Source of the DNA: DAIDAN01 sp049303335
Lineage (GTDB): Archaea; Aenigmatarchaeota; Aenigmatarchaeia; Aenigmatarchaeales; DAIDAN01
NCBI GenBank assembly: GCA_049303335.1
Contig: JBAQNA010000004.1
Span: 1 to 54,558, forward strand
Reading direction: 5' to 3'
DNA length: 54,558 nt
The notes under the pieces were generated by a model. That model made no database searches. It saw nothing but the letters and a program-made list of their open reading frames with translations, and was not told the origin of the DNA. The position numbers were made by a program, and so were the translations under genes. Each line of letters begins with the position of its first letter. Positions within the stretch are counted from its first letter, which is position 1. This document shows, piece by piece, positions 42,468-51,299 of this stretch.

Positions 42468-42590
42468 TTAAAAAAATAAAAACTCATAGATGCTTTTTTC
42501 TTCATCTCCATTATTTTCATGACGATGATAATTGCTATCAATTAGAAATTCATAAGCAACTTTTTCATCGTCATTGTTTTCTTTACCCAT
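42468..42590 (-). CDS. 40-residue protein with shared start region
   Basis: ATG 42590 follows GAGATGAAAAAT and opens 40 codons to TAA at 42468-42470: it begins MGKENNDDEKVAYEFL, is acidic, and ends in SIYEFLFF. The start region is close to those at 42435 (GAGGTGAAAAATATGGCTG) and 40243 (GAGGTGAGCAATATGGCTG). No domain recognised. It is short, so coding is supported mainly by its start context and lack of stops in an AT-rich stretch. Confidence 0.45.
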   Translation of the reverse strand: MGKENNDDEKVAYEFLIDSNYHRHENNGDEEKSIYEFLFF

Positions 42591-42622
42591 ATTTTTCATC
42601 TCTTTTTCTTTTTAGAATTTTT

Positions 42623-42925
42623 TCAGAACTTCCAGAACGCTTTTTGTGGCCACCGGCTGTCAAGAACCACTAATATTTTTCTTCCGAACTCCGTCAGAAC
42701 AAGCGGAACGTTCGTATTGCTTTTGTCGCCGCATTCTATCAGCTGCTTTGCCTTCAGCCTCCTGACAACGGCTTTCGCGGAGCTTTCCGAGTAAGGAAGC
42801 TGTTTCACGGCGCAAGAAAAAGTCATTCCCTCAAGAGTGGCGAGATTCAGGAATATTTCCCTTTCAAGATTGGACAGCGATGTCTCTAACAAAACTTTCA
42901 ATTCCCGTTTTCCAAAGTTCAACAC
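42623..42925 (-). CDS. Winged-helix protein, 100 aa
   Basis: The start must be GTG 42925 or the TTG after it, because an in-frame stop lies just upstream and no ATG is available. The 100 residues form a winged helix: LEREIFLNLATLEGMTFSCAVKQLPYSESSAKAVVRRLKAKQLIECGD, then a strand-rich wing (NVPLVLTEFGRKILVVL). This is a MarR/ArsR-like fold and probably a DNA-binding regulator. It is divergent from the XPD-like helicase gene with 113 bp between the starts, so it could control that promoter. Confidence 0.65.
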   Translation of the reverse strand: MLNFGKRELKVLLETSLSNLEREIFLNLATLEGMTFSCAVKQLPYSESSAKAVVRRLKAKQLIECGDKSNTNVPLVLTEFGRKILVVLDSRWPQKAFWKF

Positions 42926-43038
42926 CGCTCATTTGTTTCACCAGCGTTTTGTTGCAGACGAACCTATTTAAGACTTCCGGGCAAAAAATCCGCCCTGCGG
43001 CTTCGTGTTTATTAAGTTCAACCGCAATTTTTATCTTC

Positions 43039-44889
43039 ATGCCGGATTTTTCATTCTTTCCTTCGGAATTCAGGGACGGGCAAAAGGAGCTCATCGAGTT
43101 CATACAGAAGGCGTCCGGAAAAAACATATGCATACAGGCGTCGTCCGGTTTTGGAAAGACCGTTTCGATACTTTCCGCGCTCCTGCCGATAGCGATAAAA
43201 GAAAACAAAAAAATCATATGGACTGTGAAGACCGGCAACGAGACCGACAGGCCGATAGAGGAATTGAAGCAGATAAACGAAAAGACAAAAAACAGCATAT
43301 TCGGCTTTTCGTACCGCGGAAAAAAAGATATGTGTCTTCTTCTTGACGCGTTCCGCGACAGGGGCGGGTTCGACTATGCGGACGTATCGTTTCTCTGCAA
43401 GCACAGCCTCAAGGAATGCAGGTATTTCAAGAACTTCGAGGCCATCGACAAAGGAATGCTCGCGGATTTTCTTTCAAGCCCGATGTTGTTTTCGGAAATT
43501 CGCGAATTCTGCGAAAGAAGGGAAATATGTCCGTATATGCTGCAAAAGGAGATGCTGAAGCACGCGAGGCTGGTCTCGATAAATTACAATTATATTTTAA
43601 GCGAGAAAATCGGCGAGGGCATTTCCAAGAAAATCGATTTTGCAGATTCCATTCTCGTGGTTGACGAGGCGCACAACATACAGCAGGCAGCTTCCAACAT
43701 AAATTCCTCGAAAATATTTTTTCACGCGCTCGACAGGGTCCTGAACGAGGCAGAGCTGTTCAGGCGCGAGGAAGCGCATCAGGAAATAAAAAAGCTTGTA
43801 AAAAACCTGGAGAAGTTTCTTGCAAAAAAGGAAAAGAGCATGAAGGAAGACGAGGAAATAGTTGAAGCGCAGGAATTCATAGAGTCCGCGGGCTCCGGAA
43901 TAAGCGACATTGCCTCGCTCTTGAACTCGATGAAGGAATTCGGAAACGCGATAAAGGAAAGACAGATGAGCGACGGGAAGGCGCCGCGCTCCAGCATGGG
44001 GCACTTGTCGGACTTCATATCGCACGTGATGAAGGACGCGGAAGAGGAAGGCGTGATACTTGTCGCGACAAAAAGCACCGGCTTCGCGCTGGAAAAATTC
44101 GACATGAGGTGCGCGCAGCTCCTGCGGGAAAGGTGGAGCCTTTTCAGCTCCTGCGTTTTCTGCTCCGGCACGCTGAATCCGATAGAGGGATTTTGCGAGG
44201 TCGCGGGTGTGGAGGATTACGCTGAAAAAACGCTGCCATCTCCTTACAGCGGGGAAAACGCGGAGGTTTTCATAACGAGGGGACTCACCACAAAATGGGA
44301 CAGCTTCAACAGCGGTATGGCGAAAAAATACGTGTCCGCGATAAAAACTTTTCTGAAGGCGCACAGCAAAAATCTCGCGGTCTTCTCTTCAAGCTACCGG
44401 ATACAGAACGAACTAATGCAAGGCGGACTGAAAGAAACCATAGAAGGACTGGGCAGAAAGGCTTTCATCGAATCGCAGGACTCGCGCGGGAGCGACGCAA
44501 AAAAATTGATGGAAGATTTCAAGCGCTCCGGCGGAAAGGGCGTTCTTGTGGCGACCGCCGGCGGCAGGTTTGCGGAGGGTGCGGATTTTCCGGGAAAGGA
44601 ACTCGAAGGTATTTTTCTCGTAGGAATTCCCTTTGACAGGATTTCCGCAAAAACGAAAGCGTGCATCGATTATTACAAGAAACTTTACGGCAGCGAGAAA
44701 GGCCAGCACTACGCCTATGTCGTGCCCGCATTCCGCAGGGTTTCGCAGACGCTCGGAAGGGCGCTGCGCTCGAAAGACGACAGGGCGATTTTCGTTCTCG
44801 GCGACGAACGGTATTCGCATCCGAGGTTCCTGCGCCTGCTGCCCGACTACATAAGGGAGAACGCGAAGCTGGTCGAGTTTCTGGGTTGA
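43039..44889 (+). CDS. XPD/Rad3-type DNA helicase
   Basis: 5'-3' helicase of the iron-sulfur SF2 group. The start is ATG 43039 (MPDFSFFPSEFRDGQKEL), which removes an improbable leader. The 616 residues show Walker A SSGFGKT (35-41), DEAH (209-212), four or more Cys between (99, 120, 127, 158, 164) that can hold the 4Fe-4S cluster, and the late motifs CSGTLNPIEG, GGRFAEGADFPG and QTLGRALRS. Archaeal XPD acts in repair and possibly in transcription-linked processes. Slightly short but complete. Confidence 0.93.
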   Translation: MPDFSFFPSEFRDGQKELIEFIQKASGKNICIQASSGFGKTVSILSALLPIAIKENKKIIWTVKTGNETDRPIEELKQINEKTKNSIFGFSYRGKKDMCLLLDAFRDRGGFDYADVSFLCKHSLKECRYFKNFEAIDKGMLADFLSSPMLFSEIREFCERREICPYMLQKEMLKHARLVSINYNYILSEKIGEGISKKIDFADSILVVDEAHNIQQAASNINSSKIFFHALDRVLNEAELFRREEAHQEIKKLVKNLEKFLAKKEKSMKEDEEIVEAQEFIESAGSGISDIASLLNSMKEFGNAIKERQMSDGKAPRSSMGHLSDFISHVMKDAEEEGVILVATKSTGFALEKFDMRCAQLLRERWSLFSSCVFCSGTLNPIEGFCEVAGVEDYAEKTLPSPYSGENAEVFITRGLTTKWDSFNSGMAKKYVSAIKTFLKAHSKNLAVFSSSYRIQNELMQGGLKETIEGLGRKAFIESQDSRGSDAKKLMEDFKRSGGKGVLVATAGGRFAEGADFPGKELEGIFLVGIPFDRISAKTKACIDYYKKLYGSEKGQHYAYVVPAFRRVSQTLGRALRSKDDRAIFVLGDERYSHPRFLRLLPDYIRENAKLVEFLG

Positions 44890-44957
44890 AAAAGATTAAT
44901 AAGCTTATTGAATAATGATTAATAGAAGTTTCTATAAAATTCAGAAGGTGAAGAAAA

Positions 44958-45944
44958 ATGATATTTAGATTAAACAAAAACGGGTATAATATCACGAGGA
45001 TTAAAAGAAATAACCTATCTGAAATAGGATGGAAAGAAGCAGATTTCCAGAAGTTATTATTTGATAATCTGGAAAAAGTAATGCAAGATGAAGATTTAAT
45101 GTTGATAGCACAATCCAGAAAATGGCAAGAAGAACCTGACTTGATGGCAATTGATAGCAAAGGAGACTTATACATTTTTGAATTGAAGGCATGGGAATCC
45201 AAAGATTACAATCTTCTTCAAGCTCTACGATATGGACAAATTTACGGGCAATATTCATATGAATCTCTAAATGAACTTTTTTTAAAGTTTCCAGAACAGG
45301 ATAAAAAAAGTCTTTTAGACGCTTTAAATAGCAAGTTTGAGGTGAATCTTACTTCAGATAAAATAAATAAGAAACAACATTTTATAATAATAACTAACGG
45401 GATGGATTTTAAAACCCGTCAAGCTGCTTTGTATTGGGCTGATAAAGGAATCGATATAAAGAATTGGATATACCGAATATATAAAATAAATGAAGATATT
45501 CTCATTGAATTCGATACGTTTAGTATTGTTGAGAATCCTTTTGAAGATATTGAAGAAGGCTTTTGGATTTTGAATACTAATTATAGAAATAATATTTCTG
45601 ACGATAAGGATATGTTAGACAATCAAAAGGCTTCGGCTTTTTTTGACCCTTGGAAAAGGAATATTGAAAAGCTCCAAAAAGGCGATAGAGTTTTCTTATA
45701 TCGTTCTGGTGAAGGTATTGTTGCTAATGGAATTGTTTCTGGAAAATTGGAGAAGAAATCTCATGATGGAGAAGAAAATGAAGAATATTTTATGAAGTTA
45801 GACAAATTCAATAAATTAGAAAATCCAATACCAGCATCAGATGTAAAGAAGATTACTGGAATAAATTATAGATTTATGTCTACAATGTTTGCTATAGATA
45901 AAGAATCAGGTAATAAACTTTTGGAAAATATTAATAAAGCATAA
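44958..45944 (+). CDS. PD-(D/E)XK nuclease fused to an EVE/PUA-like domain
   Basis: The 328-residue protein has an N-terminal nuclease core: Asp61 in EEPDLMAID and Glu75-Leu-Lys77 in LYIFELKAWE, preceded by a helix with conserved Glu (WKEADFQKLLFDNLE). After a middle region the C-terminal part (from about 195) resembles the EVE/PUA/ASCH fold: GFWILNTNYRN, FFDPWKRNIEKLQKGDRVFLYRSGEGIVANGIVSGKLE. EVE domains bind modified bases, and fusions with nucleases are known in modification-dependent restriction. GGTGAAG precedes the ATG. AT-rich, so likely transferred. The family call for the second domain is by pattern only. Confidence 0.7.
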   Translation: MIFRLNKNGYNITRIKRNNLSEIGWKEADFQKLLFDNLEKVMQDEDLMLIAQSRKWQEEPDLMAIDSKGDLYIFELKAWESKDYNLLQALRYGQIYGQYSYESLNELFLKFPEQDKKSLLDALNSKFEVNLTSDKINKKQHFIIITNGMDFKTRQAALYWADKGIDIKNWIYRIYKINEDILIEFDTFSIVENPFEDIEEGFWILNTNYRNNISDDKDMLDNQKASAFFDPWKRNIEKLQKGDRVFLYRSGEGIVANGIVSGKLEKKSHDGEENEEYFMKLDKFNKLENPIPASDVKKITGINYRFMSTMFAIDKESGNKLLENINKA

Positions 45945-45966
45945 TCTTGTTATTTGTGTGGTCTTT

Positions 45967-47445
45967 ATGCCGGAGAAAAAAGAAAGCAGATTGGAGCTGA
46001 TAGAATCGATAGCGAAGCGCAGGGGATTTTTCTGGCCTGCTGCGGAAATTTACGGGGGAATAGCAGGATTCTGGAATTACGGGCCGCTCGGCACGGCTTT
46101 GAAAAACAAACTCGTGCAGCAGTGGAGAAAGGAGTTTGTGAAAAACGAAGGGGCTCATGAAATTGAAACAACTGACATTCTTCCTGAAATCGTATGGGTC
46201 GCATCAGGGCATGCCGAAGGGTTCAATGACAAGCAAACCGTCTGCAAGAAATGCAAGAACAGGTTTCGCGCGGACCATCTGATAGAGGATATTGTAAAAG
46301 ACATAGAAAAACTTGAGGGAAAGTCCTGCGAGGAGCTCACTGAAATAATAAAAAACAAGAATATCAAGTGCCCGAAGTGCGGCGGGCAACTTGATGATGT
46401 GGCGATATTCAACCTTATGTTTGATATAAATCTCGGTCCGAAAGGGGAGATAAAATGCTATCTCAAGCCTGAGACAACGCAGTCTTCGGTTATAGATTTT
46501 CCGAACGTTTACAGGAGCCAGCGCGGAAAGCTGCCGATAAAAATAGCGCAAATCGGCAGGTCATTCAGAAATGAGATTTCCCCGCGACAGATTTTCATCA
46601 GGATGCGCGAGTTCAATATGGCCGAGCTGCAAATATTCTTCAATCCTGAAGAGACAAAATGGGACAGCTACAAGAGCATAAAGGACTTTAAAGTAAGAAT
46701 TCTGCCAGCATCAATGAGGGGAAAAGATGAGAAGGAAGCGGATGTAAAAATAGAAGAAGCTTTGAAAAAAGGCTGGATTCCGAACGAGCTGATAGCATAT
46801 TATATTGCAAAAGTTTTCATGTTCTTTGAAAATGTTTTGAAAATAGACAGGAAGTTTTTGCGCTTTAAAGAATTGCTGCCCGAGGAAAGGGCACACTACG
46901 CAAAAGTCCATTGGGATTTTGAAGTGTTCACGGAAGAGTTCGGGTGGAAGGAAAACGTCAACAACGCATGGAGAAGCGATTATGACTTGAAAAGACACCA
47001 GCAGTATTCAAAACAGAGCCTTGAGGTTTTCGAGAACGAGAAGCACGTCCTTCCGAATATGTACGAGCCTTCATTCGGGATAGACAGGATGATTCTGCAC
47101 CTGCTTCTGCACTCCTACAAGTCTGATGAAAAAAGGGTTTGGATGTCTTTGCCGAAAGAGCTTGCGCCTTTTTCCGCTGCAATCTTCCCGCTTGTGAACA
47201 AGGACGGGATTGACAAAAAAGCCGAGGAGATTTATGAAAGCCTGAAGAATGATTCTGATATTTTCTACGACGAGTCGGGCTCCATAGGCAGGCGGTACGC
47301 GCGCGCAGACGAGATTGGAATTCCTTTCTGCGTCACGATAGACCACCAGACTCTTGAGGACGGCACCGTAACAATCCGCGAGCGCGACACGACAAAGCAG
47401 GAAAGAGTTAAGATAGAAAAACTCAAGGAAATACTAAATGTGTGA
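45967..47445 (+). CDS. glyS: Glycyl-tRNA synthetase (class II, alpha2 type)
   Basis: Charges tRNA-Gly. ATG 45967 is chosen since MPEKKESRLELIESIAKRRGF aligns with the family start. The 492 residues show the class II motifs: GPLGTALKNKLVQQWRKEFV (motif 1 region), the zinc-type insertion CKKCKNRF...CPKCGGQ, motif 2 QIGRSFRNEISPRQIFIRMREFNMAE, and motif 3 PSFGIDRMILHLL, followed by the anticodon-binding domain. This is the archaeal/eukaryotic single-chain enzyme. Normal length. Confidence 0.96.
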   Translation: MPEKKESRLELIESIAKRRGFFWPAAEIYGGIAGFWNYGPLGTALKNKLVQQWRKEFVKNEGAHEIETTDILPEIVWVASGHAEGFNDKQTVCKKCKNRFRADHLIEDIVKDIEKLEGKSCEELTEIIKNKNIKCPKCGGQLDDVAIFNLMFDINLGPKGEIKCYLKPETTQSSVIDFPNVYRSQRGKLPIKIAQIGRSFRNEISPRQIFIRMREFNMAELQIFFNPEETKWDSYKSIKDFKVRILPASMRGKDEKEADVKIEEALKKGWIPNELIAYYIAKVFMFFENVLKIDRKFLRFKELLPEERAHYAKVHWDFEVFTEEFGWKENVNNAWRSDYDLKRHQQYSKQSLEVFENEKHVLPNMYEPSFGIDRMILHLLLHSYKSDEKRVWMSLPKELAPFSAAIFPLVNKDGIDKKAEEIYESLKNDSDIFYDESGSIGRRYARADEIGIPFCVTIDHQTLEDGTVTIRERDTTKQERVKIEKLKEILNV

Positions 47446-47556
47446 TAAAATGGAAAATGTGGAAGTCGAATCGTTATGATGGCGACAGACTGACAATTGT
47501 TTATAAGAGCGTGAAATTAAAATTGGAATTCTATCCCACATATAGGAAATATTAAC

Positions 47557-48057
47557 TTATTCATAAAATATCTTGGAGTAAACCGGCAATCCGTCCTTTT
47601 CTGCCAGCGCTATAAAATAGCGTTCGTAAGCAGTAGCTCTAGGGTTGTCAAACTTTTTTGTAAAAGAATATGTAGAACCATGGTTTCCCCACAACTTCAA
47701 GTCAGGGAATTTGTTTTCAATATATTCCGGCAGCTTCCAGCCATTGCACTTTTCTTGCTGCCCAAAAACCTGCAATATCTCTACGGAAGATGGATTAATT
47801 ATCATTTTCTTTTTCAAAAGATTATTTATATTTACTTCCATCGTAGGGCGGGAAATTGTAATATTCTCGGACTTTCTCATACTTTTATATGTTGGTGCAT
47901 TACCGTTCTTATTTCTTTCTGCAATATATGAGAAGATTATTTCTATCGCTCCTGATAAAGAATTAAGCGCTTTGCCTATTTCCCATAACTGTAAACTACT
48001 AGATTTGTTCTTTATTTCTTCCAACACGACTGTCGTATAAGGTTTGCATGATTCCAT
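47557..48057 (-). CDS. Hypothetical protein, 166 aa
   Basis: Start at ATG 48057 (MESCKPYTTVVLEEIKNKSS) is preferred; the longer frame from 48237 adds a Cys-rich leader that overlaps the divergent nuclease gene. The 166-residue protein has a helical N-terminal half (LQLWEIGKALNSLSGAIEIIFSYIAER), a segment resembling a helix-turn-helix (TYKSMRKSENITISRPTMEVNINNLLKKKMI), and a Trp/Tyr-rich C-terminal half. It may be a small transcription regulator, but this is weak. Low GC. No family recognised. Confidence 0.55.
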   Translation of the reverse strand: MESCKPYTTVVLEEIKNKSSSLQLWEIGKALNSLSGAIEIIFSYIAERNKNGNAPTYKSMRKSENITISRPTMEVNINNLLKKKMIINPSSVEILQVFGQQEKCNGWKLPEYIENKFPDLKLWGNHGSTYSFTKKFDNPRATAYERYFIALAEKDGLPVYSKIFYE

Positions 48058-48163
48058 AAAGAATTTTATAATACTCAAATTTAAATTCTTTTCGTTTAGG
48101 CAAATAGTATTTATCTTCTTCGCCCGCGAAATACTTTTATTTGCAAGAAACGGTTTCTTTGAA

Positions 48164-48958
48164 ATGATATTCTCACATTCCCGCCTTTCCTGCTTCGAGC
48201 AGTGCCCGCTGAAGTTCAGGTACAAATACATCGACAAAGTAAAGACCGAAACCGAGGAGACTATAGAAGCGTTTCTCGGAAAGCGCGTGCACGAGTCGCT
48301 GGAAAAGCTTTACCACGACTTGAAGCTGGAAAATATGAGAAGCCTGAACGAGATACTGGAATTTTTCAACTCAAGTTGGGAGAAGAATTGGGACGATAAC
48401 AAGGTTATCATAAACGGAAATATCGGGATTGAAGAGCGCAGAAACATGGGAGCGAAATTCCTGTCCGGCTACTACAACAGGCACAGCCCTTTCAACCATT
48501 CGCGTACGGTAGGACTTGAAATGCCAATCAAGGTTGACCTGAACGGGGACGGCAAATTCAGGATAAGGGGGTTTGTTGATCGGCTTTCGCTTTCAGGAAA
48601 CACAATAGAAATTCACGATTACAAAACAGGCTCGCGCCTGCCGTCCGCGGAGCATCTCGCGCAGGACAGGCAGCTTGCGCTTTACGCGATGGCAGCCAGA
48701 AAAATGCTGCCATTTGCAAATGAAATAAATCTTGTCTGGCATTTTCTCGCGTTCGACAGGGAAATCAGGACAATTCCGGATGAAAAGCATCTGGAGCAAG
48801 TCAAGTGCGACACAATAAGCCTCATAGAAAAAATAAATTCCGAAAAGGAGTTTCCCGCGAAAGAGTCCGCGCTGTGCGCTTGGTGCGAGTTCCAGCAGGT
48901 TTGCAGAAAACCGAAAGGCAGGAATCTGCAAGAGTATATTAAACTTCCAGCACAATAA
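48164..48958 (+). CDS. RecB/Cas4-like PD-(D/E)XK nuclease with Fe-S cysteines
   Basis: ATG 48164 (MIFSHSRLSCFEQCPLKFRYKY) is chosen. The 264-residue protein has an N-terminal Cys10 in LSCFEQC and a C-terminal CAWCEFQQVC, together the four-Cys iron-sulfur cradle of Cas4/AddB-type nucleases. The nuclease core shows FLGKRVHESLEKLYHD (conserved His), RGFVDRLS (Asp), IEIHDYKTG (Asp and Lys), and QLALYAMA (motif III Gln-x-x-x-Tyr). No cas genes are nearby, so a role in recombination or repair is more likely than CRISPR adaptation. Operon partner of the rhomboid gene. Confidence 0.88.
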   Translation: MIFSHSRLSCFEQCPLKFRYKYIDKVKTETEETIEAFLGKRVHESLEKLYHDLKLENMRSLNEILEFFNSSWEKNWDDNKVIINGNIGIEERRNMGAKFLSGYYNRHSPFNHSRTVGLEMPIKVDLNGDGKFRIRGFVDRLSLSGNTIEIHDYKTGSRLPSAEHLAQDRQLALYAMAARKMLPFANEINLVWHFLAFDREIRTIPDEKHLEQVKCDTISLIEKINSEKEFPAKESALCAWCEFQQVCRKPKGRNLQEYIKLPAQ

Positions 48959-48966
48959 TTAATCCT

Positions 48967-49575
48967 ATGCGCTATTATTCGCTTTATCTGGTCGGCATAT
49001 GCGTAATTGTTTTCGCACTGCAAAACATTTTTCCCGCGATTACGGACAATTTCTCGCTTGTTTCCGCAAGAGCGCTTAGCGAGCCTTGGATGTTTTTCAC
49101 CGCGATTTTCCTGCACGCGGACATAATGCACCTGCTTTACAACATGTTCGCGCTCGCGCTTTTCGGCTCTATGCTTGAGAAAATTGTCGGAGGCAGAAAC
49201 TTTTTGGCGATATTTATAATTTCAGGACTGATTGCATCGGCGGCCGCATTTTTCTTTTACGGCGCGTCGCTTGGCGCGAGCGGCGCGATTTTCGGGATTT
49301 TGGGAGCGCTCGCGGTATTGCGCCCGAGAATGACAATATGGCTTTACGTGCCTATGCCCATGTTTGTCGCAATCTTCGTCTGGGCTGCGCTGGATTTGAC
49401 GGGATTTCTCTATCCGAGCGGAATCGCGAACGCCGCGCACCTGGCTGGGCTTGGCGCGGGGCTGCTTTTCGGACTTGCGCTGAGAAAAAAGTTCGGAGAG
49501 CGTGCTCCAAAAAGAAGGCAGTATGAAATCGGCAGCGAGGAGTTCCGCAGATGGGAGGATGAATGGGTGAAGTAA
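48967..49575 (+). CDS. Rhomboid intramembrane serine protease
   Basis: The 202-residue protein has six predicted membrane helices with the catalytic Ser in GASGAIFG and the catalytic His in AHLAGLGAGLLFG, plus the structural HADIMHLLYNMFALALFG segment. After the last helix there is a short basic cytoplasmic tail (ERAPKRRQYEIGSEEFRRWEDEWVK). It begins 9 bp after the nuclease stop. Targets unknown. Both catalytic residues present, so likely active. Confidence 0.93.
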   Translation: MRYYSLYLVGICVIVFALQNIFPAITDNFSLVSARALSEPWMFFTAIFLHADIMHLLYNMFALALFGSMLEKIVGGRNFLAIFIISGLIASAAAFFFYGASLGASGAIFGILGALAVLRPRMTIWLYVPMPMFVAIFVWAALDLTGFLYPSGIANAAHLAGLGAGLLFGLALRKKFGERAPKRRQYEIGSEEFRRWEDEWVK

Positions 49576-49576
49576 A

Positions 49577-50029
49577 CTATTTTTTTCTGAACAGCAGCCA
49601 GCTGTTTTTCGCGAACTTGGTTTTTATCAAAACATACTTTCCTTTCAGTTTCTTGCCGCGAAGTTCGAACACGATTTTGTCCTTGTGAACGCTTTCCGGA
49701 ACAAATTTTCCGCTGTCCCATATCTTCACAACTCCCGCGCCGTAAAGCCCTTCCGGTATCGTTCCGTGAAATTTTGCATATTCTATCGGATGGTCTTCCG
49801 TCTGGATCGCCAGCCTTTTTTCCCCGGAAAGCGGGACGCCTTTCGGCACTGCCCAGGATTTCAGGACGCCGCCAATCTCCAACCGGAAATCGTAATGCAA
49901 GTGCGAGGCATGATGTTCCTGAACCACGAAAATCGGGCTGCGGCTTGTATTTTCCTTTATCGCCGCGTTGCTTTTCGGCTCTGGCGATTTTGAGAAATTT
50001 CGTCTTTTTCTGTACTGTCCGAGTGTCAT
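49577..50029 (-). CDS. Stand-alone LigD-type 3'-phosphoesterase domain
   Basis: In bacteria this domain is part of LigD and trims 3' ends (3'-phosphate and 3'-ribonucleotide) before non-homologous end joining; archaeal stand-alone copies have the same activity. The 150 residues show IFVVQEHHASHLHYDFRLEIGGVLKSWAVPKGVPL and DHPIEYAKFHGTIPEGLYGAGVV, which hold the metal- and phosphate-binding His, Asp and Glu, and end in WLLFRKK. No ligase, polymerase or Ku gene is in the window. Convergent with the rhomboid gene, with a 1-bp gap. Confidence 0.92.
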   Translation of the reverse strand: MTLGQYRKRRNFSKSPEPKSNAAIKENTSRSPIFVVQEHHASHLHYDFRLEIGGVLKSWAVPKGVPLSGEKRLAIQTEDHPIEYAKFHGTIPEGLYGAGVVKIWDSGKFVPESVHKDKIVFELRGKKLKGKYVLIKTKFAKNSWLLFRKK

Positions 50030-50097
50030 ACGGATTATTCGCAGAGAATAAAGATAAAGCTTGCTGCCCGATTCAAAATAAAGCTAAGTAAATAAAC

Positions 50098-50403
50098 TTA
50101 GAATAATCGCGGATAAGGCATATCAGAAAAATATTTCTCCCTGACATATTCCTTAAAATAAGGGGATATTATAAATTTTACCGTATCCACAAATTCTTTT
50201 ACTATTGGACGCATATTTCCAGGCAGACTGACAATCCTGTTTTTTTCTATATAATTCAACACATTATCGGCATATTCAATGCCATAATGCTTTTTCTGCC
50301 ACTCAATCTCATTATAGAATTTCATAAAGGCGCATTTTTCCAATAGTAAGAAAGCATACTCCGACGCTATGAAAGGAACACCAAATTTTTCTTGCCGTGT
50401 CAT
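50098..50403 (-). CDS. Hypothetical protein, 101 aa
   Basis: Not recognised. The 101-residue protein is aromatic-rich and probably helical (SEYAFLLLEKCAFMKFYNEIEWQKKHYGIEYADNVLNYIEKN), with FVDTVKFIISPYFKEYVREKYF in the second half. No Cys motif, signal peptide or clear membrane helix. It has its own promoter-like AT-rich upstream region with TTTAAACTTAAAA. Kept as a gene because of length and start, with moderate confidence. Confidence 0.5.
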   Translation of the reverse strand: MTRQEKFGVPFIASEYAFLLLEKCAFMKFYNEIEWQKKHYGIEYADNVLNYIEKNRIVSLPGNMRPIVKEFVDTVKFIISPYFKEYVREKYFSDMPYPRLF

Positions 50404-50433
50404 AATCCATAATGGTGTTTTAAGTTTAAATGC

Positions 50434-51180
50434 TTATTTCTTCTCGTCCTTTCTCAGCTTCTCCACGATGTCGGAAATAGTGCGCACGTTGTCCGTCAGC
50501 TCCGGCAGGAAATCCTTGAACACTTTTTCTATGGAGCCGATTCTCGCCTCTATTCCGCCGATATGGCCGCCGTACTCGTCAAGCTTTCCAATAAACGTCT
50601 GCTCCGACTTGCTGACAAGCGCGCGCGCATCGTCAACCTGCTTTCTCAAGTCCTCTATCCTCTGGTCAAGCTGCTGGTCGCGCTGGTCGATTCCCGCTAT
50701 TCTTTTTTCAAACGACGTCCACCTTTCCGCAATCACGCCTTCTATCACTTCCTCCAAAGTTATTTCCGGTCCGCTTACCTGCTGCGGAACCTCGGGCTTT
50801 TCCGCGAACTGCTGCTGGTTTTCCTCGAACGTGAATTCCTGCGGCATATTCTGCTGCGGCGAGAAATCAAAGGACGGGGATTCCGAAAGCATCATAGGCT
50901 CTATGGCGGTCCTTACCTGCGGCCCCGGCACAACCCTCTCCGGCGGAGACGCGCGTGCTTGATTGTACTGCGGAAGCGTCACCGCGGACTTGATGGCCTG
51001 GGAAAGCGCCTTGTCTATCTGCATCGGCGAGAACCCCTGCGCCCTCAACTGCGAGATTATCTGCGGCTCGGGCATCCCCTGCGAGGCCATCTTCTGCACG
51101 ATGTCAACGGGAATGTATTCCTGCGGCGGCATCGAAGGCTGGAACCTTTGCGCAGGCTTTTTCTGGAAGAACAAAACCAT
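50434..51180 (-). CDS. Coiled-coil protein with UBA-like N-terminal domain
   Basis: The 248-residue protein has a UBA-like three-helix segment near the N terminus (VDIVQKMASQGMPEPQIISQLRAQGFSPMQIDKALSQA), a Pro/Gln-rich linker (about 75-135), and a C-terminal coiled coil (from about 150: RWTSFEKRIAGIDQRDQQLDQRIEDLRKQVDDARALVSKSEQ...). It resembles coiled-coil proteins that recur beside pilus/archaellum genes in DPANN genomes. With the coiled-coil gene at 51872 and the pilus ATPase at 52354, it may belong to the same surface-structure locus. Function unproven. Confidence 0.7.
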   Translation of the reverse strand: MVLFFQKKPAQRFQPSMPPQEYIPVDIVQKMASQGMPEPQIISQLRAQGFSPMQIDKALSQAIKSAVTLPQYNQARASPPERVVPGPQVRTAIEPMMLSESPSFDFSPQQNMPQEFTFEENQQQFAEKPEVPQQVSGPEITLEEVIEGVIAERWTSFEKRIAGIDQRDQQLDQRIEDLRKQVDDARALVSKSEQTFIGKLDEYGGHIGGIEARIGSIEKVFKDFLPELTDNVRTISDIVEKLRKDEKK

Positions 51181-51299
51181 TGATAAAACCCCTTGAAATA
51201 TCGTCAGTCGCTGTTTTTATATAATTTCCTTGGTTAATAAATGTTTATATGGAATATCGCCGTCGTCCAAATTAGGAATTTTGTTTGCGGGATTATGCC

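Noticed and set aside
43597..44364. 255-aa open frame antisense to the XPD-like helicase
   Set aside because: Opposite a gene with all helicase motifs; shadow composition.
48058..48237. N-terminal extension of the 166-aa gene to 48237
   Set aside because: It overlaps the start of the divergent nuclease gene and its Cys-rich translation is the antisense of that conserved region.
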